Shown here piece by piece: positions 25,001 through 35,920 of a stretch of DNA of 64,000 nucleotides. The stretch is from Henckelia pumila (lineage: Eukaryota > Streptophyta > Magnoliopsida > Lamiales > Gesneriaceae). Every line of letters begins with the position of its first letter. Positions within the stretch are counted from its first letter, which is position 1. The notes beneath the pieces are model-generated. The model did not search any database. It was not told the origin of the DNA and saw only the letters and a list, made by a program, of their open reading frames with translations. The DNA lies in the NCBI RefSeq assembly GCF_033568475.1, contig NC_133123.1, forward strand, positions 22,306,622 through 22,370,621. Direction: 5' to 3'. A program made the translations under genes and the position numbers.

Positions 25001-27468
25001 GTGCAGCAAAAGTATTAGATCCTAAATATTCTCCAAGATAAGTAACAGAAAAATATTGTTTACCCTGTCTGTTGCCTCCTTTGGATCCTTGGGAAAACCT
25101 TTAACGGAGTTGGAGTCAATTGAACGAAAAACCTATATTATGCAACAGATTTAGTTGAAATTATGGCATAAAAAATTAAAAGATCAGGAACCAGAGGAGA
25201 AACATGAAATTTGATCATACTTGGACATGCCAAGACTCTCGATCATTGTCACTAAGGCTGGCAGCCTCCGCTAGTCCCAACATGTCAGGAATTCTTTCAA
25301 GATTGAGTAAGCTATCATCATACGAAGCTTTCATTTTCTGAAAACTACTACGCTGCTTGGAGGCCCTCTTCCATCGCTCCTCAAAGTTTTTTAAGATATC
25401 ATACGCAGCCGGACCATCGATTCTACTGTGCAAATCATGCCAAGGCTCCCGCGGACAACCAACAGCAGGCCCCTTTTTAGTTTTATTGCCATTATCAAGA
25501 ACAATTAAATGAACCATCTTATCTTGTAACATTATCTAGAATGCTGAATGAAATTTCAACGCAGCTTACAAAAGGCTACTTACTCTGTATCTGTGGAAAA
25601 GCATACATACACCAACAAGAACTAGAAGATGATACAGGAAAAGGGTAAAACTTTGATGAAAGAATACCGTGTAATTAGGATTGTGATAATCATCTTTGTG
25701 AACACTTTGTAATGTACTAAATATTGGGTGTTTCCTGGTATCATATCGTCCCTTGCATAGGTCAAGGCCTCCAACAAATGCAATAACCTTTCTCCGAAAG
25801 TTACCCGCATCAGCATCTACTATCACACTTTTCTGATGATGAGTGTATATTGTTCCTGTTTCCTGGTGTCAAGTGCAAATTTAAGGGTGACACATTCTAG
25901 ATCTTATCACCCACACACAGGTCAGACTCATTTATCCCTATGGGCACATTTTGCAGTAAATTACATGGTTCAAGTCTTTATCAGCAAACGCAATGAGATG
26001 TAGAATCGAACCTGCTTTTTGACCCAGCTACCTTTTTTTGCAGTTCGTGGGCAAAGGAGTACTTGAACAGATGAATGCTTGAAAAAATTGCATGTATCCT
26101 CATCACCTGTATCCATTATGCCTTCCTGAATGCCACACACAATAAAAAATATGCCATCATGTAAAAAGTGCACCATATTATAACAGGAAAACAATGTAGC
26201 TACTGACTAATAAAATGTAACCTGCAAAATTTAGCCTGTTTATGGTTCTTATTCGATATCGATTCGCCTCTCTAGATCATAAGCAGACATCAATTTAGAG
26301 GCCAACTAACTTAACAGTTTTTTCTTGAAAATGAACTATATTATTCAGGAGCAACGTCAGAAACAAAATCTTTAAACTCAAAGCTCACATCCTTCAAATG
26401 CCATAAGTTTCTAAACATAAACTTCAATGAATAGAAAAAGATGTCACCAAACGATTCAATGATCATGCGAAAAATGGACATCACAGTGAAGATATTTACA
26501 TGTTTGTACCCCAACAAACTCCGCGATGTTGGATCATCCCATACAAGGAGCAGCACCCTCACACCCTCTTGAGACTTGGCTTTCAAAATCTCGCCTAACG
26601 TGCTATTTGTTACATTTGGATCGTCTCTAACAAGTTGAACCAAGTGATAAACAGACCACCCTGTTATGTAAACTAGTCGACGAGCTTGGTTGATTGCATC
26701 GAAAATATCACGCCAACAAGATCTCGGAACATACTCCTTGCCGCCAGCAGTATACAAAGTTGGGAACATATTATCATCGAAATGGGCATCTTGATAAAGG
26801 GTCACCTTCCCCCCTCTCCTAACTGGAAAATAAGTACCAGGAACACCCTGAACGGAACGATCCGACCCCACTCCGCCTTGGTTAAGGGGGACTCGTACAT
26901 TTTCCATTGCTATGTACTGAATGGACAAACTCAAAACTGCCCCTTCCTTACATGGCTTCCCATTCGCCCCAAGTATCGGAAAAGTACCCTCTGTTCTCAC
27001 ACCTGAGATTATCTTCTCTACAGGGATTCCGATGGCCCCCACAATCTGAGATCCCAAGATATCACTATCTTTAACCACAAACTGTACTTCCGCACTGTAA
27101 TGTGCGACTGGAACATGAAAATGTTGTTCCCAAACAGGGTTCTCACTGTTCTTGATCACAAAAGTTCTACCAATCACAGCATTGGATACCACAATTGTAA
27201 CATATGGGTCACTTGTCACCTTGTTAGAAGTGTTTCCATCAATCTTACCGCCAAATTTTACAGATAATTTCCCAAACATATCACCTAAGCCCTTGTGAAA
27301 TGAATCCATATTAGGAAGATTTTTAGCTTCTTGCACCCAAATATCTAAATTTCCATGCAACAATAATACCTTAAGTGACCCTGAAGAGGTCTTGAAAGGC
27401 ACATGCTCCACACTCTGACCATGCTGTGACCCCTCAGACATGGATTCTGAATAAGTAAAATGAGCCAT
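22039..27468 (-). CDS. PLD: Phospholipase D, C2 type, beta/gamma class
   Basis: Hydrolyses phospholipids such as phosphatidylcholine to phosphatidic acid at membranes. Ten exons join in phase to 853 codons (from high to low): 27468-26500, 26125-26012, 25862-25668, 25472-25221, 25132-25064, 24992-24845, 24670-24522, 23190-23017, 22936-22739, 22332-22039. An N-terminal C2 domain (~30-175, [28 protein letters not shown]) gives Ca-dependent membrane binding. The two HKD motifs are complete: HQKSVIVD (370-377) and HSKGMIVD (704-711). [12 protein letters not shown] and the C-terminal GKIIGTF..ENLTI are intact. The wording [25 protein letters not shown] and the 853-aa length without a long Pro/Gly N-terminal extension favour gamma over beta1. 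No disruption seen. Intron 7 is longest (1.3 kb). One exon start (25472, aaaaag/GGG) has a weak acceptor. Confidence 0.93.
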
Positions 27469-29299
27469 TTTTCGAATTTTCTTACTACTTCACGGTTGAA
27501 TTTGTAACAAGATTGCGTATATCTTTAAAAGGGATTATCAAACACACAATGAACAATGCAAAAGAGCTAACATTACCCAAGATTGCTCGAATAATAGCCA
27601 CTGAAACAATCAAGATTCAACTTTTATCAATTTATGCAACAACAACCTTATTTCAAGAAAATAGGAAAAGACATGAATCAACGTTGAAATGGGACATATG
27701 TAAGTGACCGAAACAACAATATTTCATAACTAAACAGATAGGAATCCAAAATGTTTCCTGTGGTAAGCAGATAAATCACCCTAAAAAGCCAGAAGCGAAG
27801 AAGACTTGCATAATGTAAGTCAACAACCCAAACACAAAATCAAGAACAAATAGCTGGCTCTAACAATAAAGTAGTCATTAAAGCATATGGACTGCGTTTA
27901 TTGAGTTGCTGTTAACAGAAGCACTACATACCATTTTCTTTAAATTCGTTCTAGGGAACTATTTTCTTTAATTTTTTTTTATAATATATACGTTGTTTTG
28001 TTACCTGCACACTAGTCAGCTCAACAACGTAACATAATAATAATATTATTTTATTTTTTTTAAAATTTCATAACTATTTTAAAAATATTCGCGCAAATAT
28101 TTAAAAAAAATACTTTAAAAAAAGTAATTTGGGTGCACACACACATACATAATTCGAGGGTTTAGGACGAGTTTGGGAGTGGGGATCACAATCTCACATC
28201 CGGAGAGTATATATCCAACTCGGTTAATGAGATTTTATTTTTAAGGTATTGCTAAAATTATGAATCTAATGATCTATATTTTAACACATATACATAATTG
28301 ATGTTGAAGAGCTGACGTGACAAATCATTAAAACATTAGATTGACAATTGAAATAATATTCATAAAATATATTAAACTCTATGATCCAACAGTTAATGAA
28401 ATCCTACTGATTATGTTTATTTTCGTCAAGTGGGCTATTTTTTTTTTAAAATTCAAGTGGGCTATTGGTATTATTATATTGACTAAATATTTCATCAAGT
28501 GGGCTATTGGTATTAGTATATTAACTAAACATTACCAAATGTCAACGAGAACATATCAATGTATATATATATAAGAAATAGTAATAATTCAATGTAGATT
28601 AAACATATACAAAGAAGGAAAGAGCACTAAGTGGGAAAGCACAAAGCGTTGAATTTTCCCCTTGAATTCATTGTATAATACACAGTATGTAATGATAGAT
28701 TTTTTTTTTGTTATAAAATCACAATCAAAGAAGAAATTGTGGATTATAAGAAAAACGTCTATACTTTATTTGAGTTTTATGTACATTTTGTTGGTGGAAC
28801 GGAATCAATTTAATCTGGGGTCCGGATATTAGATTGTCCGTCGGATAATATGTTTGTGTTCAAGAAATACCACCAAAAACAAAGTGTTAGGGCAGATTGA
28901 CTAACGAGGGAGATCAGAATACTAAAACTATTCATCGTAAAGCCACTAGATGATATCAGAATAATTCCATTCACGATATTCTTAGCCCTAATAATGATTG
29001 GGAGTTTCCAATTTTTAGGTTGTGGTTACTATCATTGAAACTTAGGTAGTATTTAGAAGAGTTTCTAAGAAACACTTTTCAGTTTTTCCTTAACAAAATT
29101 TCAAAATTTTATTAAGGAAAAGTTGATAAATGCTTTCTATAAATCATCTCAAACACTAACTTATATACTATGCCAATCTCTTTAATTCTTCGGGTCATGA
29201 TCCTGATGCTTGCAAAAGATTCTCAGGGAGTTCATCGAAAAATCACATCCACCATGCGTACACAATTAGATGCTCTTTATTATGAGGCTAATGTTTGGA
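27469..29299. other. PLD upstream region and AT-rich spacer
   Basis: Contains the PLD 5' leader and promoter, probably with a 5' UTR intron I cannot place. It is AT-rich, with poly-T and poly-A runs and a short tandem repeat at 28425-28536. No gene is recognised. Confidence 0.5.
28425..28536 (+). repeat. Short tandem repeat, ~42-bp unit
   Basis: TCAAGTGGGCTATTGGTATTA begins units at 28453 and 28495, with a truncated unit at 28425 (tcaagtgggctattt). Two full copies and one partial. Confidence 0.8.
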
Positions 29300-29986
29300 A
29301 TTTACTTTTTTGAATGAATCCTTGGAACACTCCATTCGATGATGGTTTTCATGTCGATTTCTTTCAACAAATTTAAAAATAGTGGAAGAGGACCTTACTT
29401 TAATCTGTCTCGTTGTACTTAATGGGCACTTATTGTAGCTCTAAATAATATAAGTGTTGTCCTCATTCCCAATATAAAACACCCTAAGTCTGTCTCTGAA
29501 TATAGGTCAATTAGTCTTTGTAATGTGGAGGTGCAAATTATCTGTAAAATCATGGCGAACCAACTAGTAAATAAGGTAGCGTTTGCAACCTCTAAAAATA
29601 AGTGATTATGGAGATTCTCTTCACAAATTAATGAAGAAAATCTTCATAATCACTTATTTTTAGAGGTTGCAAACACTATCTAAATTCATCTCAGATGTAT
29701 AAAGTGATTTTGTCCCTAAAAGATTAATAATTGATATTGTTACTTTTGAGAATTTCCACACTTCACGAAAAACGGCTTGTGAGCATAAAGTTTTGAAGGC
29801 TGTTAAGTTAGATATAAGCAAAACATATGATCGCATGAAATTATCATATTTGATGATATTAATTCTCAGCGACTTGGAGAAAAGAGTAATGGATTATTTG
29901 GGAAACACCCAAATCTCTTTTTTTTTTTTTTAATCAATGTCAGGAAAACGTAAAATATCTTCCCACTCTAGGGATCCGCCAACAAT
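29300..29986 (+). pseudogene. L1-type LINE reverse transcriptase relic, first piece
   Basis: Shifting frames encode pieces of plant L1 RT: DDGFHVDFFQQ (29340), then VLIPNIKHPKSVSEYRSISLCNV (29460-29528), KIMANQLVN (29549), SDFVPKRLI (29708), KLDISKTYDRMK (29806-29840) and TLGIRQQ (29965). These match in order the RT fingers and palm (..LIPK..P..RPISLCN..., SAFVPGR, KLDMSKAYDR, RGIRQGD). A 108-bp inverted repeat (29574-29681) lies where the usual linker before SDFVP stands. The last codons run directly into the CACTA left end and resume after its right end. Confidence 0.8.
29574..29681. repeat. Long near-perfect hairpin (49-bp arms, 10-nt loop)
   Basis: Arms 29574-29622 and 29633-29681 are reverse complements with four mismatches; the central 30 bp (29581-29610 against 29645-29674) match exactly. 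The loop is acaaattaat. The size and near-perfect pairing resemble a young inverted duplication or a miRNA-like foldback. It is buried in a LINE relic and its arms have no other copy in the window. Confidence 0.9.
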
Positions 29987-29987
29987 A

Positions 29988-30240
29988 CACTAGTAAAATT
30001 TTTGCTTTTTACATCGTTACTTTTTACTTCGTCAATTAGTAATTACGAAGTAAAATCTAAAATCAACTTCGGTAATAACACTGACGAAGTAAAAATAAAC
30101 CTTTTACTTCGGATTTTAAAAAACTCGGGCTTCACCAATAATTTTAAGTTGTATTTTTCTTCGGTATATTATTTATGATGAAGTAAAAATAAAAAAAAAT
30201 AAAATTTTAATTATAAACACTGAAGTAAAAAGATGAACCG
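29988..30240. repeat. CACTA left terminal and subterminal repeats
   Basis: CACTAGTA at the tip, followed by about eight copies of tttacttcg / cgaagtaaa in both directions (e.g. 30034-30042, 30046-30054, 30089-30098, 30102-30110). Such subterminal repeats bind the CACTA regulatory protein (family knowledge). Confidence 0.85.
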
Positions 30241-30334
30241 TATCCTTCCACTTAATTTCCCATACACCTTTCTTTCCAAATTAATAAAAAGCCCTCGTTA
30301 AAAAAATCAAATGTGCGATTCCCTTTCTTCTTCA

Positions 30335-30400
30335 GGGGGCATTTGCAAAAATAGGCCCCCCACAAAATTCTTTTAAGTTTGTAGGCTCCTCATAAATTCT
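30335..30400 (+). repeat. MULE left terminal inverted repeat
   Basis: It pairs with 41452-41517 in reverse complement at very roughly two thirds identity, best over the GCCCC-CCAC-A--TTC-TTTAAG portion. Ends are set by the 9-bp target duplication. Confidence 0.7.
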
Positions 30401-30682
30401 TTTGGGTAAATAGGCCTTTTTTTAATTAACATTTAAGTTAAATAATAATTAATTTCTAATAGCTTTTGGATTTTGTGGGCCTTGAGAAAGGGTAAAATCC
30501 CACCAAAAACAAACGGCTTGGCTTCTTCTCTAGTTTTGGCGTTTCTGCTTCTTCTTCTTCTTCCCAACCGTTTTCAATCTTTATTTAATTTGTTGTGTGT
30601 TATCTTCTTTTCTTTTCTCCAAAGAAATCTAGATGAGAACTAAAGCTTAATAACATTCTCATCTCACAAAATATCGCTGGAG

Positions 30683-30707
30683 ATATATATATATATATAT
30701 ATATATA
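30683..30707. repeat. (AT)n microsatellite
   Basis: An uninterrupted AT dinucleotide run of about 25 bp in the leader of the MULE transposase gene. Confidence 0.95.
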
Positions 30708-30799
30708 AGTTATTTTGTTTGCTCATTTATGTTTTCATATTTGTGGGTTATCCATTTGTCAAGTAATTTGATTTGTCATTTAGTTTGTTGAAATATTTA

Positions 30800-31090
30800 T
30801 ATCAATCGGTTAGTTATATATTCCAGTCGGTTGATAAAATTAAATCGGTTGGTTACATTTCAGTAGGTTAAACCATATAGTGCAGTCGTTTATAGAATTC
30901 GATCAGTTGGTTCCGTTATATATTGCAGTCGGTTGAAAGAATTAAATCGGTTGGTTACATTCAGTAGTTTAAAACATATTTTACAGTCGGTTATGTTATA
31001 TATTTCAGTCGGTTGAAAGAACTAAATCGGTTGGTTATATTTTCAGTAGTTTAAAACATATTTTACAGTCGGTTAATAACATTCGATCAG
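30800..31090 (+). repeat. YAGTYGGTT motif cluster upstream of MULE transposase
   Basis: CAGTCGGTT at 30824, 30926, 30984, 31006 and 31066, CAGTTGGTT at 30904, plus variants (aatcggttggtt, cagtagttt). Part is an 80-bp tandem duplication (30926-31005 and 31006-31085). The same motif fills the region downstream of the transposase gene, so it belongs to the element and marks both flanks of the gene. Confidence 0.85.
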
Positions 31091-31154
31091 TTGATTAATT
31101 TCAATGAGTTATTTATTTATTTTATTTTTTTTTACAGATTTTGCGGACGGAGAT

Positions 31155-33594
31155 ATGGTACAAATCTTAATTAATTTTGATGGCGAGTGGAAGGCTGATG
31201 GTAAACATAAATATTCATGGTGTGATGGAAGTAATTCGGGATGGCATGCTATATCTATTGATGATGGTAATGTGAGTATTGAAGATGCAATTTTTGAAAC
31301 AATTCAATTGGATAGGCAGGATATGGTATTGAAGCTAAGTTACTTGCCAAAAATTGAGGGATGCAATCCAAGACCAATATATATAAAAAAGCTCACGAGC
31401 ATTGACAACATATCTGTCTTTTGGCGTTTCAAATGTTAGACCTTTGCTTCATGTTGAAATGATCAAAGCAAGTGGCTTCAGAACTAGTGTTGAAACAAAT
31501 GACAATGCTAGAGATATTGAAGTTTGTAGAGATCTTAATGATGAGAGGGTTGCCGATTATGAAACTGAAGTATATGGTGGTGATAATAGAACATATGATG
31601 AATATTTTGACGGTGTATTTTTTGAAAATGAGTTAGAAAATGGAATGAATGAACATGAAGTTTTGGTGGATGAAACAACAGAGATTGATAATGTGGTGAC
31701 CAAAATAGTGGAGCATGTTGTGAACGAAGAGAATCATGTTGAGCTTACATTGTGTTCACCAAGAAATACACAAGTTGCATCTTCTTATCGTGAAGATAAT
31801 CATGTTGATGAGTGTGCATTGTATACAACACAGGATACACAAGTACAAGATGTTGAAGGTAATGCGACTTATTCATTTAATGATTTGTCTAACTTTTTTG
31901 TTGGTCAAGAGTTTGAGAGCAAAGATGAATTTCAAACAGAGTTGTTTAAGATTTGTTTAAATGCCTCCTTTGCAGTAGATGTTCGGAAATCCAACAAAAA
32001 ATTTTATGATGTTAGATGTGTGACACCGAGTTGCAAATGGAAAATACGTGCATCACAAATACAGAATTCATCACGATTCTCTATACGTGTTTATCGTAAC
32101 ATCCATACTTGTGATCTTTCATATCGGAGGAAAATGCACCGACAAGCAACTTCAGACTTTGTAGCAAAGATTTTGGTTGAAAATTTTAAAGGACAACTCA
32201 GTTTGCCTGAACCAAAAATCATTATCACGATGATGCAAAACAAAGGTGTTGAATTTAGTTATTTCAAAGCATGGAGGGGAAGACAAGTTGCTTTGGATAA
32301 GTTACTTGGAAGTCCTGAAGAGAGTTATAGAATTATGCCTTCGTATTTGCATATGATTGAGCGAGTGAATAAAGACTCAAAAACTGATTTGGTGACAGAT
32401 TCAACAGGTAGATTTAAATATATGTTTTTAGCATATGGGGCATGCATCGATGGATTTCGTAGAATGAGAAAAGTTATATCTGTTGATGGAACATTTTTAA
32501 AGTGCAAATATAGAGGTTGTTTACTTGTTGCTACAGCTCAAGATGGTGACTTTCATCAGTATCCTATATCATGGGGCATTGTTGACTCTGAAAATGATGA
32601 TTCTTGGACTTGGTTTTTGCAGAAGTTGAAGGAGTTTATTAATGATGATCCTGAATTGGTAATCATTTCTGACAGACATATATCTATTATTAATGATGTC
32701 CGTACTGTGTATGGGCATGCATCACATGTACATTGCTCGTGGCATCTTTCACAAAATCTTAAAAGAGTGTCTGGCGGAAAAGGTGGGGTTGATTTGTTTA
32801 TGAAAACAACATATGCATACAAAGTGTCCGAATTTGATGAGTTTTACATATGTTTGAAAGAAAGGTATCCTAATATTGCATCGTATCTTGAAATGCATTC
32901 ATCTCCTGACAAATGGTCTAGAGCTCATTCCCCCGGTGCAAGATACAATATAATGACGACAAATGGGGTGGAGTCAATAAATGCAACACTTAAGAATAAG
33001 AGAGAGATGCCAGTCGTAGCATTGTTGGATGCAATTCATAAATTAACCTCAAAGTGGTTCAACAAGCATCGAAAAGCTGCAAGTTCAGCTACGATGACAC
33101 TTACTCCTTCGACAGAGGCTATCTTGAGAGCTAATTTTACAGTGTCACAACGTCTAAAAGCATCTCAACTTAATGCATTTGAGTATCAAGTATTTGGTGA
33201 TGGGAAGAATGAAGTTGTCAACTTATCTGACAAATCTTGTAGTTGTCGAGTGTTTCAAGTTGATAAACTCCCATATGCTCATGCAATTGCAGCAATTTAC
33301 TTTGCAAAATTAGATTTGTATGACTTTTGCTCGCCCTACTACTTGTCTCAGATGTGGGCCCTTGCTTATGCCGGTACTATATATCTGGTTCCAATTTCAA
33401 GTGAATGGAATATTCCAAATGATCTTAGATATGATGTAGTTCCCCCGGACGTCAAGAGGAAACATGGAAGATCACAAAAAGAAAGAATACCCTCTATTGG
33501 AGAGTTTGGCCGGAAGCGGAGTAAAAAATGTGGCGTGTGTCATGAATCAGGCCATTATCGGAAAAAATGCCCACAGAGACAGACTGATATGTAA
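31155..33594 (+). pseudogene. MuDR-type MULE transposase (frameshifted, SWIM finger altered)
   Basis: Start ATG 31155 follows a pyrimidine tract and acag, so a leader intron is likely. The N-terminal part (DGEWKADGKHKY..., the plant MuDR N-terminal domain) ends at TAG 31437-31439; the rest continues in another frame to TAA 33592-33594, so one frameshift lies near 31430. The main frame holds the MULE catalytic core: Asp in SVDGTFLK (32484), Asp in IISDRH (32668), Glu in NGVES (32966), and CSWH. A SWIM-type finger follows (CSCRVFQVDKLPYAHA), where the third Cys of CxC..CxH is Tyr. A C-terminal zinc knuckle CGVCHESGHYRKKC is intact. Normal role is to bind the ends and cut and paste the element. 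Confidence 0.88.
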
Positions 33595-33769
33595 ACAAGT
33601 TGTTTAGTTTATTTTTTAAAAGGTTGTATTTGGATGTTGATTAGTTTTTTTCGAGTAGGTTGTATTTTTTAAACATGTTATCAAACTTTCTATTGGCAAA
33701 TGATCTCATTTCTTACATGTATGTGTGAATGTGTTTGGATGTGTGAAATTAGTCAGTTATTGTACATAT

Positions 33770-35740
33770 ATCGGGTGGTTCAATGTATTTAATCAGTCGG
33801 TTAATTCAAGTTCAATGTATTTAATCAGTCAGTTAATGCAAATATATCAGTTGGTTGAATGTGTTAAATCAGTCGGTTAATGTAGATATCGGGTGGTTTC
33901 AATGTTTAATCAGTCGGTTAATGCAAATATATCAGTTGGTTGGATGTGTGAAATCCGTTGGTTATTGTACATATATCGGGGTGGTTCAATGTACTTAATC
34001 AGTCGGTTAATGAAAGTTCAATGTAATTAATCAGTCAGTTAATAAAAATATATCAGTTGGGTAAATGTGTTAAATCAGTCGGTTAATGCAAATATATCAG
34101 TTGGGTAAATGTGTAAAATCAGTCGGTTAATACAAATATATCAGTCGATTACTATACATATCAGTTGGTTGAATGTGTTAAATCAGTCGGTTACTATACA
34201 TATCGGGTGGTTGATGCATAATCACATTCACCATCACAAACCTTTAGTACTAATCAGTCTATGTTGACCATTAAAATATTTTAGTTGATTAATGTGTTAA
34301 TCATATTTCAGTTGGTTCAATGTGTTAATATCAGAACTATATAATATAGAAGTATGTTACACGATTTACATATGATAATATGATGTACAATCACACTTCA
34401 ATTGGCTAAATCCTACATGTCAATTAGTTCAATGATAAAAAAATATCCTACATTTGATATGTTATTAGTTTCTTATGTCCGTCGATGCGAACGAAAGAAG
34501 ATTGTCCGAACTTTTGTAATTATTTTAACTACGTAAACTATATTCTCTACTGATTCAATGAGATACATCAAATAGTTCATGTGTTTATTTAGTCTATTTC
34601 TATTGGTTCAACTTGTTAATCGGTCGGTTAATACAAATATATCAGTTGTTTGGATGTGTGAAATCCGCTGGTTACTGTACATATCGGGTGGTTGATTGTA
34701 TTTAATCAGTCGGTTAATGAAAGTTCAGTGTATTTAGTCAGTCGGTTAATGCAAATATATTAGTTGGTTGAATGTGTTAAATCATTCGGTTACTATAAAT
34801 ATAGGGTGGTTGATGCATAATCACATTTACCATCACAAACCTTTAGTACTAATCAGTCTATGTTGACCATTAAAGTATTTTAGTTGATTAATGTGTTAAT
34901 TATATTTCAGTTGGTTCAATGTGTTAATATCAGAACTATATAATATAGAAGTATATTACACGATTTACATATGATAATATGATGTACAATCACACTTTAA
35001 TTGGCTAAATCCTACATTTCAATTAGTTCCATGATATAAAAATATCCTACATTTTATGCGAACGTAAGAAGATTGTCCGAACTTTTGTAATTATTTTAAC
35101 TACGTAAACTATATTCTCAACTGATTCAATGAGATAAATCAAATAGTTCATGTGTTTATTTAGTTTATTTCTATTGGTTCAAGGTGTTAATCAGTCGGTT
35201 AATACAAATATATCAGTTGGTTGGATGTGTGAAATCCGTCGGTTACTGTACATACATCGGGTGGTTCAATGTACTTAATCAGTCGATTAGTGCAAGTTCA
35301 GTGTATTTAGTCAGTCGGTTAATGCAAATATATCAGTTTGTTGAATGTGTTAAATCAGTCGGTTACTATACATATCAGTCGGTTCAATGTATATATTCAG
35401 TCGGTTAATGCTTATATTTCACGCGGAATTAAAAATTTCAGTTGGTTCAATGTGTTTAATAAGTCGGTTAATAAAAGGTATTTGAGTTGGTTCAAATTGT
35501 TTAATCAGTCAACCAATGCAAATATATCATTTTGTTAGATTTAAAATCAGTCGGTTAATTCAAATATAACAGTTGGTTGATCGTGTTAAATCAGTTGGTT
35601 AAATGTAAAATATAAAAGTATGCTTATATTTCAATCAGTTAGTAAAAGTATTTCAGTCGGTTCAATGTATATATTCAGTCGGTTAATGATTATATTTCAA
35701 GAGGAATTAAAAATTTCAATCGGTTAATGATAAGGGTCGT
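33770..35740 (+). repeat. Large YAGTYGGTT motif array downstream of MULE transposase
   Basis: Roughly 2 kb with several dozen copies of CAGTCGGTTA, CAGTTGGTT and one-base variants, spaced irregularly by 15-60 bp and nearly all in one orientation. The phrase 'aatcagtcggttaatgcaaa' recurs. A block of about 600 bp is itself directly duplicated (beginning at about 34205 and 34804, sharing 'tggttgatgcataatcaca'). No coding frame is evident. Confidence 0.88.
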
Positions 35741-35920
35741 TCAGAAGGAAATGACTTATGCTTATATTTATAGTGTATTCAATCAGTCAATTTCCACAAA
35801 ATCAATCATTCTGAATACCATCACATCAACATTAGTCCACAAACCATCACAACATTAACATCTTCCAACTACACAACTAAATCGACAAAATAATTCCAAA
35901 TATATAACATCAGTGCAAAT

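Noticed and set aside
22039-27468. Assignment as PLD delta or alpha
   Set aside because: The C2 and catalytic wording and the ENLTI C-terminus follow beta/gamma members, and the length lacks the long beta1 N-terminal extension.
33770-35740. Regularly repeated short motif that might suggest a CRISPR-like array
   Set aside because: Spacing is irregular, the motif is only 9-12 bp, and the context is a plant MULE; a transposon motif array fits.
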